NCBI GenBank assembly: GCA_902761975.1
Contig: CACWMG010000017.1
Location: forward strand, 1 to 39,808
DNA from: Candidatus Avelusimicrobium pecoris
Lineage (GTDB): Bacteria > Elusimicrobiota > Elusimicrobia > Elusimicrobiales > Elusimicrobiaceae
DNA length: 39,808 nt
Direction of reading: 5' to 3'
Part shown: in pieces, positions 23,545 through 31,386 of the stretch
Numbering within the stretch: the stretch's first letter is position 1
How the letters are laid out: every line of letters begins with the position of its first letter
Notes under the pieces: generated by a model
Databases searched by the model: none
What the model saw: the letters and a program-made list of their open reading frames with translations, nothing else
What the model was told of the DNA's origin: nothing
Translations under genes and position numbers: made by a program

Positions 23545-24694
23545 ACTATTAGTTACTTTATGCGCCCTAGGCTTAGGGCTAAGCGCACAAGCCAAAGTAA
23601 TGGAATCCTCCGTTGCTACCGTGAACGGCAAACCGGTGCTCGCCTCCGAGTATGACTCCTATTTACAAAACGTAGTGGAACAGTACGAAGCTACCGCCCC
23701 GCAATTTTTAGCCCGCCCGTACGCCAAAGATTTACTGGGCAAAGAAGTGCTCAAAGATTTAATCTCTAAAGAGCTTGTCAACCAAGCCGCGCAAGAAGCT
23801 AAAATTACGGTGAAAGATTCGGAACTGGACGAAGGACTCAACGAAATTAAATCCCGCTTTGCCGTGGACGAAAAAACCGGCCAGGCAGACCCCAAAGGCG
23901 CCGAAAAACGCTTTACCGAGGCGCTTAAAAAGCAAGGGATGTCCCTTAAAACCTACAAAGCCAAACTTTCTAAAGAAATTGCCGCGCGCAAATTGCTAGA
24001 GCAAGAGCTTAAAAAAACCGTTAAACCGGTAGAAGAGGCCGATGCCAAAGCCTTGTATGACGACGTGCAAGCCGTGCTTAAAAACAACACCAAAAAAATC
24101 AAAGCCATGGAAAAGGACAACCCGCAACACTTGCAGGAAGTACAAGCCATTGCCGCCAAATTAAAACAACTCTCGGCCGAACAAGTGCGCATTGGGCACA
24201 TCTTTTTAGCCACTCCTGCGGGTATGTCGGCCGCGGACAAAAAAGCCAAAGAAGAGCTAGCCAAAAAAATTAAGCAAGAGCTTAACAACGGCATGGACTT
24301 TTCTACCGCCGTCAAAAACTATACCGAAGACCAACAAGCTTTAGCCTCGGGCGGAGATATGATTTTAATTAAAGGCATGGCCCCCAAAGAAATTGACGCC
24401 AAAGCATTTACCTTAGCCGTAGGCAAAGTGAGCGAGCCCATTAAAACGGACCTGGGCTACCACATCATTAAGGTAAAAGAAAAACGCGCCGAACGCACCA
24501 TTGAATTTGACGAAATCAAGAACGATTTGGGCCAATATATTGCCCAAACCCGCATCTTGGAAGCGCAAGCCAAATACTTGGCAGACTTGGCTGAAAAGGC
24601 AGACATCAAAGTAACCAAAGAGTTTGAAGTAGATAAAGTGATTGCCGAAGAGAAAGCAAAAAAAGAAGCACAAAAAGAAGAAGTAAAGAAATAA
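23528..24694 (+). CDS. SurA/PrsA-like periplasmic peptidyl-prolyl isomerase
   Basis: Periplasmic chaperone with parvulin domain, likely assisting outer-membrane proteins. 388 residues. A Sec signal peptide (KLLVTLCALGLGLSAQA) is cleaved near residue 22. SurA_N domain: VATVNGKPVLASEYDSYLQNVV, then VLKDLISKELVNQAAQEAKITVKDSE. The parvulin domain runs from RIGHIFLATPAG through the long lysine-rich helix, ALASGGDMILIKGMAPKEID and VGKVSEPIKTDLGYHIIKVKEKR. The C-terminus is a Lys/Glu-rich coiled tail. The start overlaps the previous gene, so translation is coupled. A repeat-derived terminator follows 14 nt after the stop. Confidence 0.93.
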   Translation: MTKTNKLLVTLCALGLGLSAQAKVMESSVATVNGKPVLASEYDSYLQNVVEQYEATAPQFLARPYAKDLLGKEVLKDLISKELVNQAAQEAKITVKDSELDEGLNEIKSRFAVDEKTGQADPKGAEKRFTEALKKQGMSLKTYKAKLSKEIAARKLLEQELKKTVKPVEEADAKALYDDVQAVLKNNTKKIKAMEKDNPQHLQEVQAIAAKLKQLSAEQVRIGHIFLATPAGMSAADKKAKEELAKKIKQELNNGMDFSTAVKNYTEDQQALASGGDMILIKGMAPKEIDAKAFTLAVGKVSEPIKTDLGYHIIKVKEKRAERTIEFDEIKNDLGQYIAQTRILEAQAKYLADLAEKADIKVTKEFEVDKVIAEEKAKKEAQKEEVKK

Positions 24695-24707
24695 CTTTTT
24701 CCCCCTT

Positions 24708-24766
24708 ATACCCCCTCGCCCCTGGAGGGAGAGGATGCCCGCAGGGCAGGTGAGGGGGTATTTTTT
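24708..24766 (+). repeat. GC-rich palindromic repeat acting as terminator, directly abutting pdxA
   Basis: Outer stem ATACCCCCTC/GAGGGGGTAT (24708-24717 with 24752-24761), inner hairpin TGCCC-GCA-GGGCA, then TTTTTT ending at the pdxA ATG. The arrangement is that of a rho-independent terminator for the parvulin genes. The sequence type (CCCTCGCCCC...GGTGAGGGGG) is one I recall from dispersed palindromic repeats in many genomes. It leaves no room for a pdxA Shine-Dalgarno. Confidence 0.75.
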
Positions 24767-25690
24767 ATGTTAAAACCTACGATTCTAATTACAGCCGGCG
24801 ACCCACTAGGCATCGGGCCCGAAATCACCGTAAAAGCCCTCAAAGACACACGCGTCCAACGTGTGTGTACCCCCATTGTCATTGGAGAGGTCCACTCCTT
24901 AAAAAAAGCCGGATTTACGGACAATTTAGCCGCCCTTATTCCCCTGGATATGCCCGGCAAATTAACAGGCCGCCCGCGCCCCACGGCACTAGGGGGTCGG
25001 GTCAGTTTTCAAGCGGTGGAAACAGGCATTAAGCTAGCCCTTAAAACAGGGGCCCCCCTAGTAACTGCGCCTATTAACAAACAAAGTTGGCATTTAGCGG
25101 GCGTTCCGTTCACCGGGCACACGGAGCTGTTACGCGCGCGCACCGGGGCGGAGGGACTTATGATGTTTTGCGCCGGAAATATCCGTTGCGCCCTGGTAAC
25201 CGAGCATTTTGCCGTAGCGGATTTGCCTAAACTACTTACCAAAAGCCGCGTGCAAAAATCGGCCTTACATTTTATAACCGCTTTGCAAAAAATGGGGATT
25301 AAACACCCCAAAATTGCACTCTGTGCGCTTAATCCGCACGCCAGTGATAACGGCCAATTTGGCGCGGAAGAAAACCGTGTGTTGGCCCCGGTCGTACGCA
25401 CGTTACAAAAGCAAGGGTTTCACATAGACGGGCCGGTGCCGACGGATGCGGCGTGGCTGGCACACTTGCGCGGGCAATACGACGGCGTTTTATGTATGTA
25501 TCACGACCAGGCCTTACTGGGCTTAAAACTAGCCGCCCAAGAGCCCGCCGTACACATCACAGCCGGGCTACCGTTTTTGCGGGTTTCCCCCACCCACGGT
25601 ACCGCGTTTGACATAGCCGGGCAACACAAAGCCAACGCCCAAAGTATGGTGTCGGCTATAATGTTTATACGAAAAGAACAATCTCATTAA
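24767..25690 (+). CDS. pdxA: 4-hydroxythreonine-4-phosphate dehydrogenase
   Basis: NAD-dependent oxidation of 4-phosphohydroxy-threonine in the DXP-dependent branch of pyridoxal phosphate synthesis. 307 residues, slightly short (about 330 usual). Hallmarks: ILITAGDPLGIGPEI at the start, TAPINKQSWHLAGVPFTGHTELL with a metal-binding His, ALNPHASDNGQFGAEE, CMYHDQALLGLKL with the second metal His, and LRVSPTHGTAFDIAG with the third. PdxA2-type relatives acting on other substrates cannot be excluded, and no pdxJ is nearby. The 5' side is a palindromic repeat with TTTTTT touching the ATG. The stop overlaps the stop of the convergent pilin gene. Confidence 0.93.
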   Translation: MLKPTILITAGDPLGIGPEITVKALKDTRVQRVCTPIVIGEVHSLKKAGFTDNLAALIPLDMPGKLTGRPRPTALGGRVSFQAVETGIKLALKTGAPLVTAPINKQSWHLAGVPFTGHTELLRARTGAEGLMMFCAGNIRCALVTEHFAVADLPKLLTKSRVQKSALHFITALQKMGIKHPKIALCALNPHASDNGQFGAEENRVLAPVVRTLQKQGFHIDGPVPTDAAWLAHLRGQYDGVLCMYHDQALLGLKLAAQEPAVHITAGLPFLRVSPTHGTAFDIAGQHKANAQSMVSAIMFIRKEQSH

Positions 25691-26226
25691 AATACATATT
25701 TACGATAAGGAACTCCTCCCCCCTCACCACTACTTTCAAAAGTGGCAAAACTTTTACACATTTCATCCGCTCGACCGATTTTAGTACTTCTTGCCAAACA
25801 TACATTTCTATTTAATATATCTCCATCATTAGCATAAATTCTCAGCTGAGTACCATCTGATAAATCCAACCAACCCGAAACAGAATAGAGACCATCCAAG
25901 TTTGGTTTAATCGTAAATTTACCACATGAAATGGACTCAATATAATAACTATCCGCTCTTTTTTCACATACTCCCGGAATTGAAATATCCAAATTCTCTA
26001 TGCTAGTGGCAGGAACACCATTTGCCAATACATACAGGTATTTTGCATCAGCCAAACTACGCACTAATGGCATCATACTTGCCATCCGGCTTTTATCTAC
26101 GGCCTTTTGGTACTGTGGCACGGCTACCGCCGCCAAGATACCTATAATTAACACTACTACTAATAACTCAATCAACGTGAACCCGTTATTCGCGCAAAAA
26201 CGACCCCACCTTGTATTTTTATTCAT
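25687..26226 (-). CDS. Type IV pilin-like protein
   Basis: Second pilin of the window, 179 residues from the ATG at 26226. GGAGGG (26236-26241) 9 nt upstream of that ATG settles the start; the upstream ATG at 26292 lies in the promoter. The leader of 15 residues ends at Gly in CANNG|FTLIE. Glu+5 and the helix [23 protein letters not shown] match the first pilin over 29 residues at protein level, while the DNA differs at synonymous sites. The globular domain is different and has paired Cys (GVCEKRAD, ISCGKF, NVCLAR, MCKSF). Base composition is AT-rich compared with pdxA and birA. The gene converges on pdxA with overlapping stop codons. Confidence 0.93.
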   Translation of the reverse strand: MNKNTRWGRFCANNGFTLIELLVVVLIIGILAAVAVPQYQKAVDKSRMASMMPLVRSLADAKYLYVLANGVPATSIENLDISIPGVCEKRADSYYIESISCGKFTIKPNLDGLYSVSGWLDLSDGTQLRIYANDGDILNRNVCLARSTKIGRADEMCKSFATFESSGEGGGVPYRKYVF

Positions 26227-26264
26227 AAGATATATCCCTCCGTTTATATGGGTGCTACCGTTAA

Positions 26265-26297
26265 AATTTACCAAAAAAAAAAAACGAGTCAAGGCCT
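26265..26297 (-). promoter_or_regulatory. Pilin promoter with a T12 tract between -35 and -10 (copy 2)
   Basis: Minus strand: TTGACT (26287-26292), CG, T12, GG, then TAAATT (26265-26270), a 16-nt spacer. The start site would be near 26258, with a ~31-nt leader carrying the GGAGGG. 26277-26297 is identical to 3573-3593. A homopolymer in the spacer makes the spacing sensitive to slippage, a known phase-variation mechanism for surface genes. Confidence 0.65.
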
Positions 26298-26343
26298 ATA
26301 AAACAAACAGCCAACAACCACGGCAAAAACTACGCAACCAGGT

Positions 26344-26359
26344 CCAAATTTGGTAAAAT
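26344..26359 (+). promoter_or_regulatory. Probable birA promoter with adjoining palindrome
   Basis: The palindrome CCAAATTTGG (26344-26353) runs into TAAAAT (26354-26359), giving an extended -10 of TGG-TAAAAT. Transcription would begin near 26366, about 11 nt before the birA ATG. The palindrome is placed like an operator but is short and could be chance. Confidence 0.45.
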
Positions 26360-26376
26360 GTATGCGTAGGTTTTTT

Positions 26377-27081
26377 ATGAGCAACATTGTGTATTTTGAA
26401 ACGCTGGACTCCACCCAGACGTACCTCAAACAACATTTTAACGAACTAGCCGACCAAACCGTTGTAACGACGGATACCCAAACCGCTGGCCGCGGCCGCT
26501 TTGACCGCCGCTGGGTGAGTGAGCCGGGCGGGCTGTATTTTTCCGTTTTACTCAAACCCCAAAAAACCGATTTTCTAGCCAATTTAACCCAACTTTTGGC
26601 CCTGTGCGTGTGCCAAGCGGCCGAACAGTACGCCGTGCAACCCAACCTAAAATGGCCCAACGACGTGCAAGTAGCCGGCAAAAAACTCTGCGGCATTTTA
26701 AGTGAAGCGATCACCCAAAATGGGCGCGTAGCCGGGCTTGTCATGGGTGCGGGGATCAATGTAGCGCAAAAAGATTTATCCCACGTGGGCCAGCCGGCAG
26801 TGTCGCTGCGGGAACTGGGCGTACATGTAGCCAAAGAAGATTTTATGCAAAACGTGCTGGACTTATTTTTCCAAAGCTATCCGGCCGTAGTAGCCGAAGG
26901 GTTTAGCGTCATCCGCCCGGCCTATAAAGAACGCTTCCCTTTTTTGGGCAAACAGATTTCTATAAAAAACGGTACCGCCGCTGTAACCGGTATCGCACAA
27001 GATTTATCCCCGCGGGGCACGCTGATGCTTAGCACCCCAGGTGCCACGCAGGAGATTTTAATAGGAGACTTACTAGTATGA
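26377..27081 (+). CDS. birA: Biotin--protein ligase (BirA catalytic type, no repressor domain)
   Basis: Activates biotin with ATP and attaches it to the lysine of biotin carrier domains. The start at 26377 gives MSNIVYFETLDSTQTYLKQ, the usual beginning for the class lacking the N-terminal DNA-binding domain, so it should not act as the biotin repressor. 234 residues. The active-site loop is AGRGRFDRRWVSEPGGLYFS, with KWPNDVQVAGKKLCGIL and GAGINV following, and a C-terminal SH3-like domain (GTAAVTGIAQDLSPRGTLML). It overlaps oadG by 4 nt, so it is in the operon of the biotin enzyme OadA, whose EAMKME lysine is the obvious substrate. Confidence 0.96.
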   Translation: MSNIVYFETLDSTQTYLKQHFNELADQTVVTTDTQTAGRGRFDRRWVSEPGGLYFSVLLKPQKTDFLANLTQLLALCVCQAAEQYAVQPNLKWPNDVQVAGKKLCGILSEAITQNGRVAGLVMGAGINVAQKDLSHVGQPAVSLRELGVHVAKEDFMQNVLDLFFQSYPAVVAEGFSVIRPAYKERFPFLGKQISIKNGTAAVTGIAQDLSPRGTLMLSTPGATQEILIGDLLV

Positions 27082-27293
27082 GTGAAAGTTTAATCGGGCA
27101 AGCGGTTAACGTTACGTTAATCGGGATGTCCGTGGTATTTGTGTTCCTAATCGTCCTCGTGTTTTTGATGAAGGGATTAGGCGTAGCCGTGCGCGCAATG
27201 GAAAAATACTTCCCGCAAACCGTACCGGCCGTGCAAGATAATGCGTTAATCGCCGTTGCGATTGCCGCCGCTAAAAAATTTCAAGGTAAATAG
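27078..27293 (+). CDS. oadG: Oxaloacetate decarboxylase gamma subunit (OadG family)
   Basis: Small membrane anchor of the Na+-pumping decarboxylase, bridging the alpha and beta subunits. 71 residues with one membrane helix (VNVTLIGMSVVFVFLIVLVF, residues ~11-30) and a charged, then Ala-rich tail (ALIAVAIAAAKKF) typical of the family. AGGAGA precedes the ATG, which overlaps the birA stop. Gene order gamma-alpha-beta is the usual one. Confidence 0.88.
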   Translation: MSESLIGQAVNVTLIGMSVVFVFLIVLVFLMKGLGVAVRAMEKYFPQTVPAVQDNALIAVAIAAAKKFQGK

Positions 27294-27301
27294 GAGAAAT
27301 T

Positions 27302-29040
27302 ATGAAAAAAATTAACTTTATGCTCACCGCGTTTCGCGACGGGTTTCAATCCGTGTACGGGGCGCGCGTACTCACCAAAGACTTTATGCCCGCTGTAGAA
27401 GCAGCCCGCCATGCCGGTATTAACCACATGGAATTTGGCGGTGGGGCCCGCTTCCAAGCGCTCTATTTCTACTGCAACGAAAACGCCTTTGATATGATGG
27501 ACACTTTCCGCAAAACCGCCGGCCCGGATGCCAACTTGCAAACCCTCGCCCGCGGCGTGAACGTAGTGGGGTTAGATAGCCAATCTTCCGACGTTATTAA
27601 AGCCCACGCCCAACTGTTTAAAAAACACGGCACTACCACCATCCGCAACTTTGACGCGTTAAACGACGTGAACAACCTCATCTATTCCGGTAAATGTATC
27701 CACGAAGCCGGCCTCAAGCACGAAGTGTGCGTAACCATGATGTCCTTAGCCCCGGGTTGGGACGCTACCGGCAAAATCCACACCGAAGTGTTCTACGAAA
27801 AAATCTTGCGCCAAATTTTAGATTCCGGCGTTCCGTTTGATTCTGTTTGTTTCAAAGATGCCTCCGGCACTTCTACGCCGCACACCGTGGGTAAAACCAT
27901 GGCTATGGCGCGCAAACTACTGCCCAAAGGCACCAAAATTGTGTTCCACACGCACGAAACCGCCGGCAACGCCATTGCCTGCTGTTTAGCCGCTATTGAA
28001 AACGGGGCCGACAGTCTGGACCTTTCCAGCGCGGCACGGAATATACGTTAGATATTGACCCGCACAAAATCCAAGAAGCGGAAAACGTATTTAAAGATTG
28101 TATGGCTAAATACTTCTTACCGCCCGAGGCTACCTCCGTCAACCCGATTATTCCGTTCTCCCCCTTGCCCGGTGGCGCGTTAACCGCCAACACGCAAATG
28201 ATGCGCGACAACGGAACCTTTGACCGCTTCCCCGAAGTAGTCAAAGCCATGGGCGAATGTGTAAAACTGGGCGGGTTTGGTACGTCTGTAACGCCTGTTT
28301 CCCAATTCTATTTCCAACAAGCCTACTCCAACGTCATGGCCGGCCCGTGGAAAAAAATTACCCCCGGCTACGGCAAAATGGTACTGGGCTATTTTGGTAA
28401 AACCCCCGTGGAGCCGGACCCGAAAGTGGTAAAAATTGCCAGCGAACAACTGGGCCTGGAACCCACAAAGAAAACCGTGTTGGAACTCAACGACGCAGAC
28501 CCCAAAAAAGGCCTCAAAGTAGCCGAGCAAAAACTCAAAGAAAACAACTTGCCCATTACCGATGAAAATAAATTTATCGTGGCTACCTGCGCCGACAAAG
28601 GCATCTTGTTCTTAAAAGGCCAATCCAAAATTAACGGGATCCGCTGGGCCGCAGACGCTAAAAAAGCCGCGTCCGCTGACACAGGTGCGGTAAAAGTAAC
28701 CGTTAACGGCCAAGCCTACGAGGTTATTTTTGACGGCGACAATGCCGCCACCGTCAACGGCAAACGCTACGATATTTCTACGTCCGCCAGTGACGCCAAA
28801 GCCCCGGCCGCTACCGCCGCCAGTGGCAACGGTGCCACGGTCAAAGCCCCGGTGCCCGGTGCAGTTCTGCGCTTTAGCGTAAAAGACGGCGACCGCGTGA
28901 GCGAAGGGCAAGAAATTGTCGTCTTAGAAGCCATGAAGATGGAAACCCCGGTATCTGCTCCGGCGGCGGGTGTCATCCACTTCACCGTCAAACAAGGCGA
29001 CCAGGTACAAACCGGCCACACCTTGGCGGAAATTAAATAG
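27302..29040 (+). pseudogene. oadA: Oxaloacetate decarboxylase alpha subunit, interrupted by deletion and frameshift
   Basis: Biotin-dependent carboxyltransferase subunit that removes CO2 from oxaloacetate (or a related acid) and passes it to OadB. Frame 2 reads NFMLTAFRDGFQSVYGAR through the metal motif FHTHETAG and then LDLSS, after which it stops at 28049-28051. Homology resumes in frame 1 at GTEYTLDIDPHK (28033), continuing through PPEATSVNP and PGGALTANTQMMRDNG. A Pro/Ala-rich linker and a biotinyl domain with EAMKMETPV (Lys at 28936-28938) complete it. Family members have about 20 residues between these points (a segment with GTxQ and a WHAL-like helix), so ~55-60 nt are missing. Either the assembly lost them or the gene is broken. 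Intact birA, oadG and oadB and a good AGGAGA favour a functional locus and thus a sequence error. Confidence 0.85.
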
Positions 29041-29048
29041 GGGGAGAT

Positions 29049-30215
29049 ATGGACTTTGTACAAGCTCTTACCCAAATTTGGAACACCACCGGTATTCATA
29101 TGATGGTGTGGCAGCAAGCCGTAATGATTGCGGTGTGCTGTTTCCTGTTGTGGCTAGGGATTAAAAAGCAGTTTGAACCGCTCCTCTTAATCCCCATTGC
29201 CTTTGGCGGACTACTGGCCAACATCCCCATGCTCCCCGGCGAAGAAATTGCCGGGCCCAATGGGTTTTTAGGCATTGTGTTTAACGCCGGGATTAACACG
29301 GGGCTCTTCCCGCTGTTTATCTTTATGGCCGTGGGCGCGATGACGGACTTTGGGCCGCTCATTGCCAACCCCAAGATGGCCTTACTCGGTGGGGCGGCGC
29401 AGTTTGGTATTTTTGCCACGCTCATTGGGGCTATTGGCCTGTCGTACGTAACCTTTGGGGACGCGCACCCGTTTGCCTTTGGCCTTAAAGAAGCGGCCTC
29501 TATCGGTATTATCGGCGGGGCGGACGGACCGACGTCTATTTATTTAACCTCCCGCTTGGCTCCGCAACTGTTGGGAGCTATTGCCGTGGCGGCTTATTCG
29601 TATATGGCCTTGGTACCGATTATCCAACCGCCTATTATGAAGCTATTGACGACTGATGCAGAACGCAAAATCCGCATGACGCAGTTGCGCCCGGTGTCCA
29701 AGCGTGAAAAAATCTTGTTCCCGCTTGTCATTTTGATTCTGTGCGCTTTGTTACTGCCGTCCGCCGCTCCGCTGATTGGGGCACTGACCTTTGGCAACTT
29801 AGTCAAAGAGTCCGGCGTAGCGGAACGCCTCTCCAAAACCTTGCAGAATGAGTTTTGCAACATTGTAACGATTCTCTTGGGCTTGTCGGTAGGTTCCAAA
29901 CTACAGTACGACCACTTTTTAACTACAGAAACCTTGGGTATTTTGGCCCTGGGGATTATCGCCTTCTCCGTTGCTACGGCCTCAGGCGTACTCTTGGCTA
30001 AAGTGATGAACGTATTTTCCAAAGAAAAAATCAACCCGCTTATTGGCTCTGCCGGTGTATCTGCCGTGCCGATGGCCGCGCGCGTATCCAACAAAGTGGG
30101 CTTGGAATATGACAAGCAAAACTACCTCTTAATGCACGCCATGGGCCCCAACGTGGCCGGTGTAATTGGCAGTGCGGTAGCCGCAGGTGTACTCTTAGCT
30201 ATCTTAGGGAAATAG
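29049..30215 (+). CDS. oadB: Oxaloacetate decarboxylase beta subunit (Na+ pump)
   Basis: Integral membrane subunit that decarboxylates carboxybiotin and exports Na+. 388 residues with about nine or more hydrophobic segments. The conserved signature [17 protein letters not shown] contains the Asp that couples Na+ and proton movement (Asp203 of the Klebsiella protein). [59 protein letters not shown] and [16 protein letters not shown] are typical of the family. Close relatives serve methylmalonyl-CoA and glutaconyl-CoA decarboxylases, but the alpha subunit carries the HTHETAG-type carboxyltransferase of the oxaloacetate class. GGGGGAG precedes the ATG, and a strong terminator follows. Confidence 0.96.
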   Translation: MDFVQALTQIWNTTGIHMMVWQQAVMIAVCCFLLWLGIKKQFEPLLLIPIAFGGLLANIPMLPGEEIAGPNGFLGIVFNAGINTGLFPLFIFMAVGAMTDFGPLIANPKMALLGGAAQFGIFATLIGAIGLSYVTFGDAHPFAFGLKEAASIGIIGGADGPTSIYLTSRLAPQLLGAIAVAAYSYMALVPIIQPPIMKLLTTDAERKIRMTQLRPVSKREKILFPLVILILCALLLPSAAPLIGALTFGNLVKESGVAERLSKTLQNEFCNIVTILLGLSVGSKLQYDHFLTTETLGILALGIIAFSVATASGVLLAKVMNVFSKEKINPLIGSAGVSAVPMAARVSNKVGLEYDKQNYLLMHAMGPNVAGVIGSAVAAGVLLAILGK

Positions 30216-30231
30216 TTGTTTTGCAAACGCT

Positions 30232-30265
30232 AAAACTCCCCGGCTTTAGGGCCGGGGAGTTTTTT
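30232..30265 (+). terminator. Rho-independent terminator after oadB
   Basis: A 13-bp stem AAAACTCCCCGGC/GCCGGGGAGTTTT with a 6-nt loop is followed by TT. The A-rich 5' arm makes it usable on the minus strand as well, for the GT9 gene that ends at 30280. Confidence 0.93.
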
Positions 30266-30279
30266 GTTGCACTTCCATA

Positions 30280-31353
30280 TCAATACGCTTCAATAATTTC
30301 AATTAACTTTTCTAGCGGGATTTCGCGTTGTTGGGCAGGATAAACAAACATGCGCACTTCCTTTTCAAGCGGGCTCCACGACATTTGCATACTGCGCATA
30401 TACGCCCCACCCGCGGGGCTGGTAAAGTTATACACGCCAACGGTGGGAATATGTAGCGCACAAGCGGCATGTACCCAAAAAGTGTCCGGCGTGAACAATA
30501 ATTTGGCCTGTGTGGCCATGGCGAGTGCATGTAACACGTCGTTACTATATATGCGCACATTTTTGGGCAGTGGGTTATTGCCTAGCCATTTGGTTAATTT
30601 TTTTGAAGGGCCTACCAGTACTATATTTTTAGATGAAAAATGTGCGCAAAGGGGCAAAATTTGCTGAGGAGTAAACGATTTACTCCAGGTAGATCCCTGC
30701 GGGTTGAACACCCAGAAATCTTGCCCTTGGAAGGTTTTTTCCACCCACGCTTTCCCCTCTTGTAATACTTGTGGGGGCAACTGCACACAATAGGATGTAT
30801 TAAAAGTACCCGTAAAGCCTAGCCGCTTAAGCAGGGCCTCATAGCGCTGGGTAATATGCACTCTATCCGGGTTTAACGAAACCGTTAAATTGTACAAGGG
30901 GAATTTTTCGCGGTTTAGCCCCACCGCCCAGCGCGGGGCTAAACACTTTAAAAATACAAGACCCGACAGCAAGGGCCGTTCGTCCACATCCACAAACAAA
31001 TCATACTTTTCCCGCCGTAATTTTAGCCCCATACTGAGGAGCGAGAAAAACCCCTCCGTAGCATACCAAATGCGTTTTACAAAAGGGTTTGCACGAAAGA
31101 TAGGGGCCGTCCCGCGGCACGCTACTACATCCAGTGTAGCTTGCGGGAATAATTCTTTAAGCCCACGCAGTAACGAGCTTCCCGCCACCGCGTCGCCCAG
31201 TTTATTATCGTTACGTAGCAAAATCACTTTACGCACTTGCAAAGGGTCATACGGTTGCTGGGTGGTATTTCTCCCCAGAAAAGGTGCAATAAGTTTGCCC
31301 CGTTGCGCGCGCAACCAATTATTTTTCCGTCGATTCCAAGTTCTAAAGTCCAT
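30280..31353 (-). CDS. Glycosyltransferase family 9 (heptosyltransferase-like)
   Basis: ADP-heptose:LPS heptosyltransferase family, adding sugars to the lipid A-core on the cytoplasmic face. 357 residues. Family marks: KVILLRNDNKLGDAVAGSSLLRGLKELFPQATLDVVA at the N-terminus, DLFVDVDERPLLSGLVFL, WVFNPQGSTWSKSFTPQQ at the start of the second Rossmann domain, and LLFTPDTFWVHAACALHIPTVGVYN corresponding to the donor-binding DTGxxHxAAA motif, here DTFWVHAACA. The exact sugar is not predictable. It lies 33 nt after the sulfatase-like gene and is probably the last gene of the znuACB-nth operon. No clear Shine-Dalgarno is present. Confidence 0.88.
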   Translation of the reverse strand: MDFRTWNRRKNNWLRAQRGKLIAPFLGRNTTQQPYDPLQVRKVILLRNDNKLGDAVAGSSLLRGLKELFPQATLDVVACRGTAPIFRANPFVKRIWYATEGFFSLLSMGLKLRREKYDLFVDVDERPLLSGLVFLKCLAPRWAVGLNREKFPLYNLTVSLNPDRVHITQRYEALLKRLGFTGTFNTSYCVQLPPQVLQEGKAWVEKTFQGQDFWVFNPQGSTWSKSFTPQQILPLCAHFSSKNIVLVGPSKKLTKWLGNNPLPKNVRIYSNDVLHALAMATQAKLLFTPDTFWVHAACALHIPTVGVYNFTSPAGGAYMRSMQMSWSPLEKEVRMFVYPAQQREIPLEKLIEIIEAY

Positions 31354-31386
31354 ACGTGATGTTCCGGGCCTACCGTTCTTAAATTT

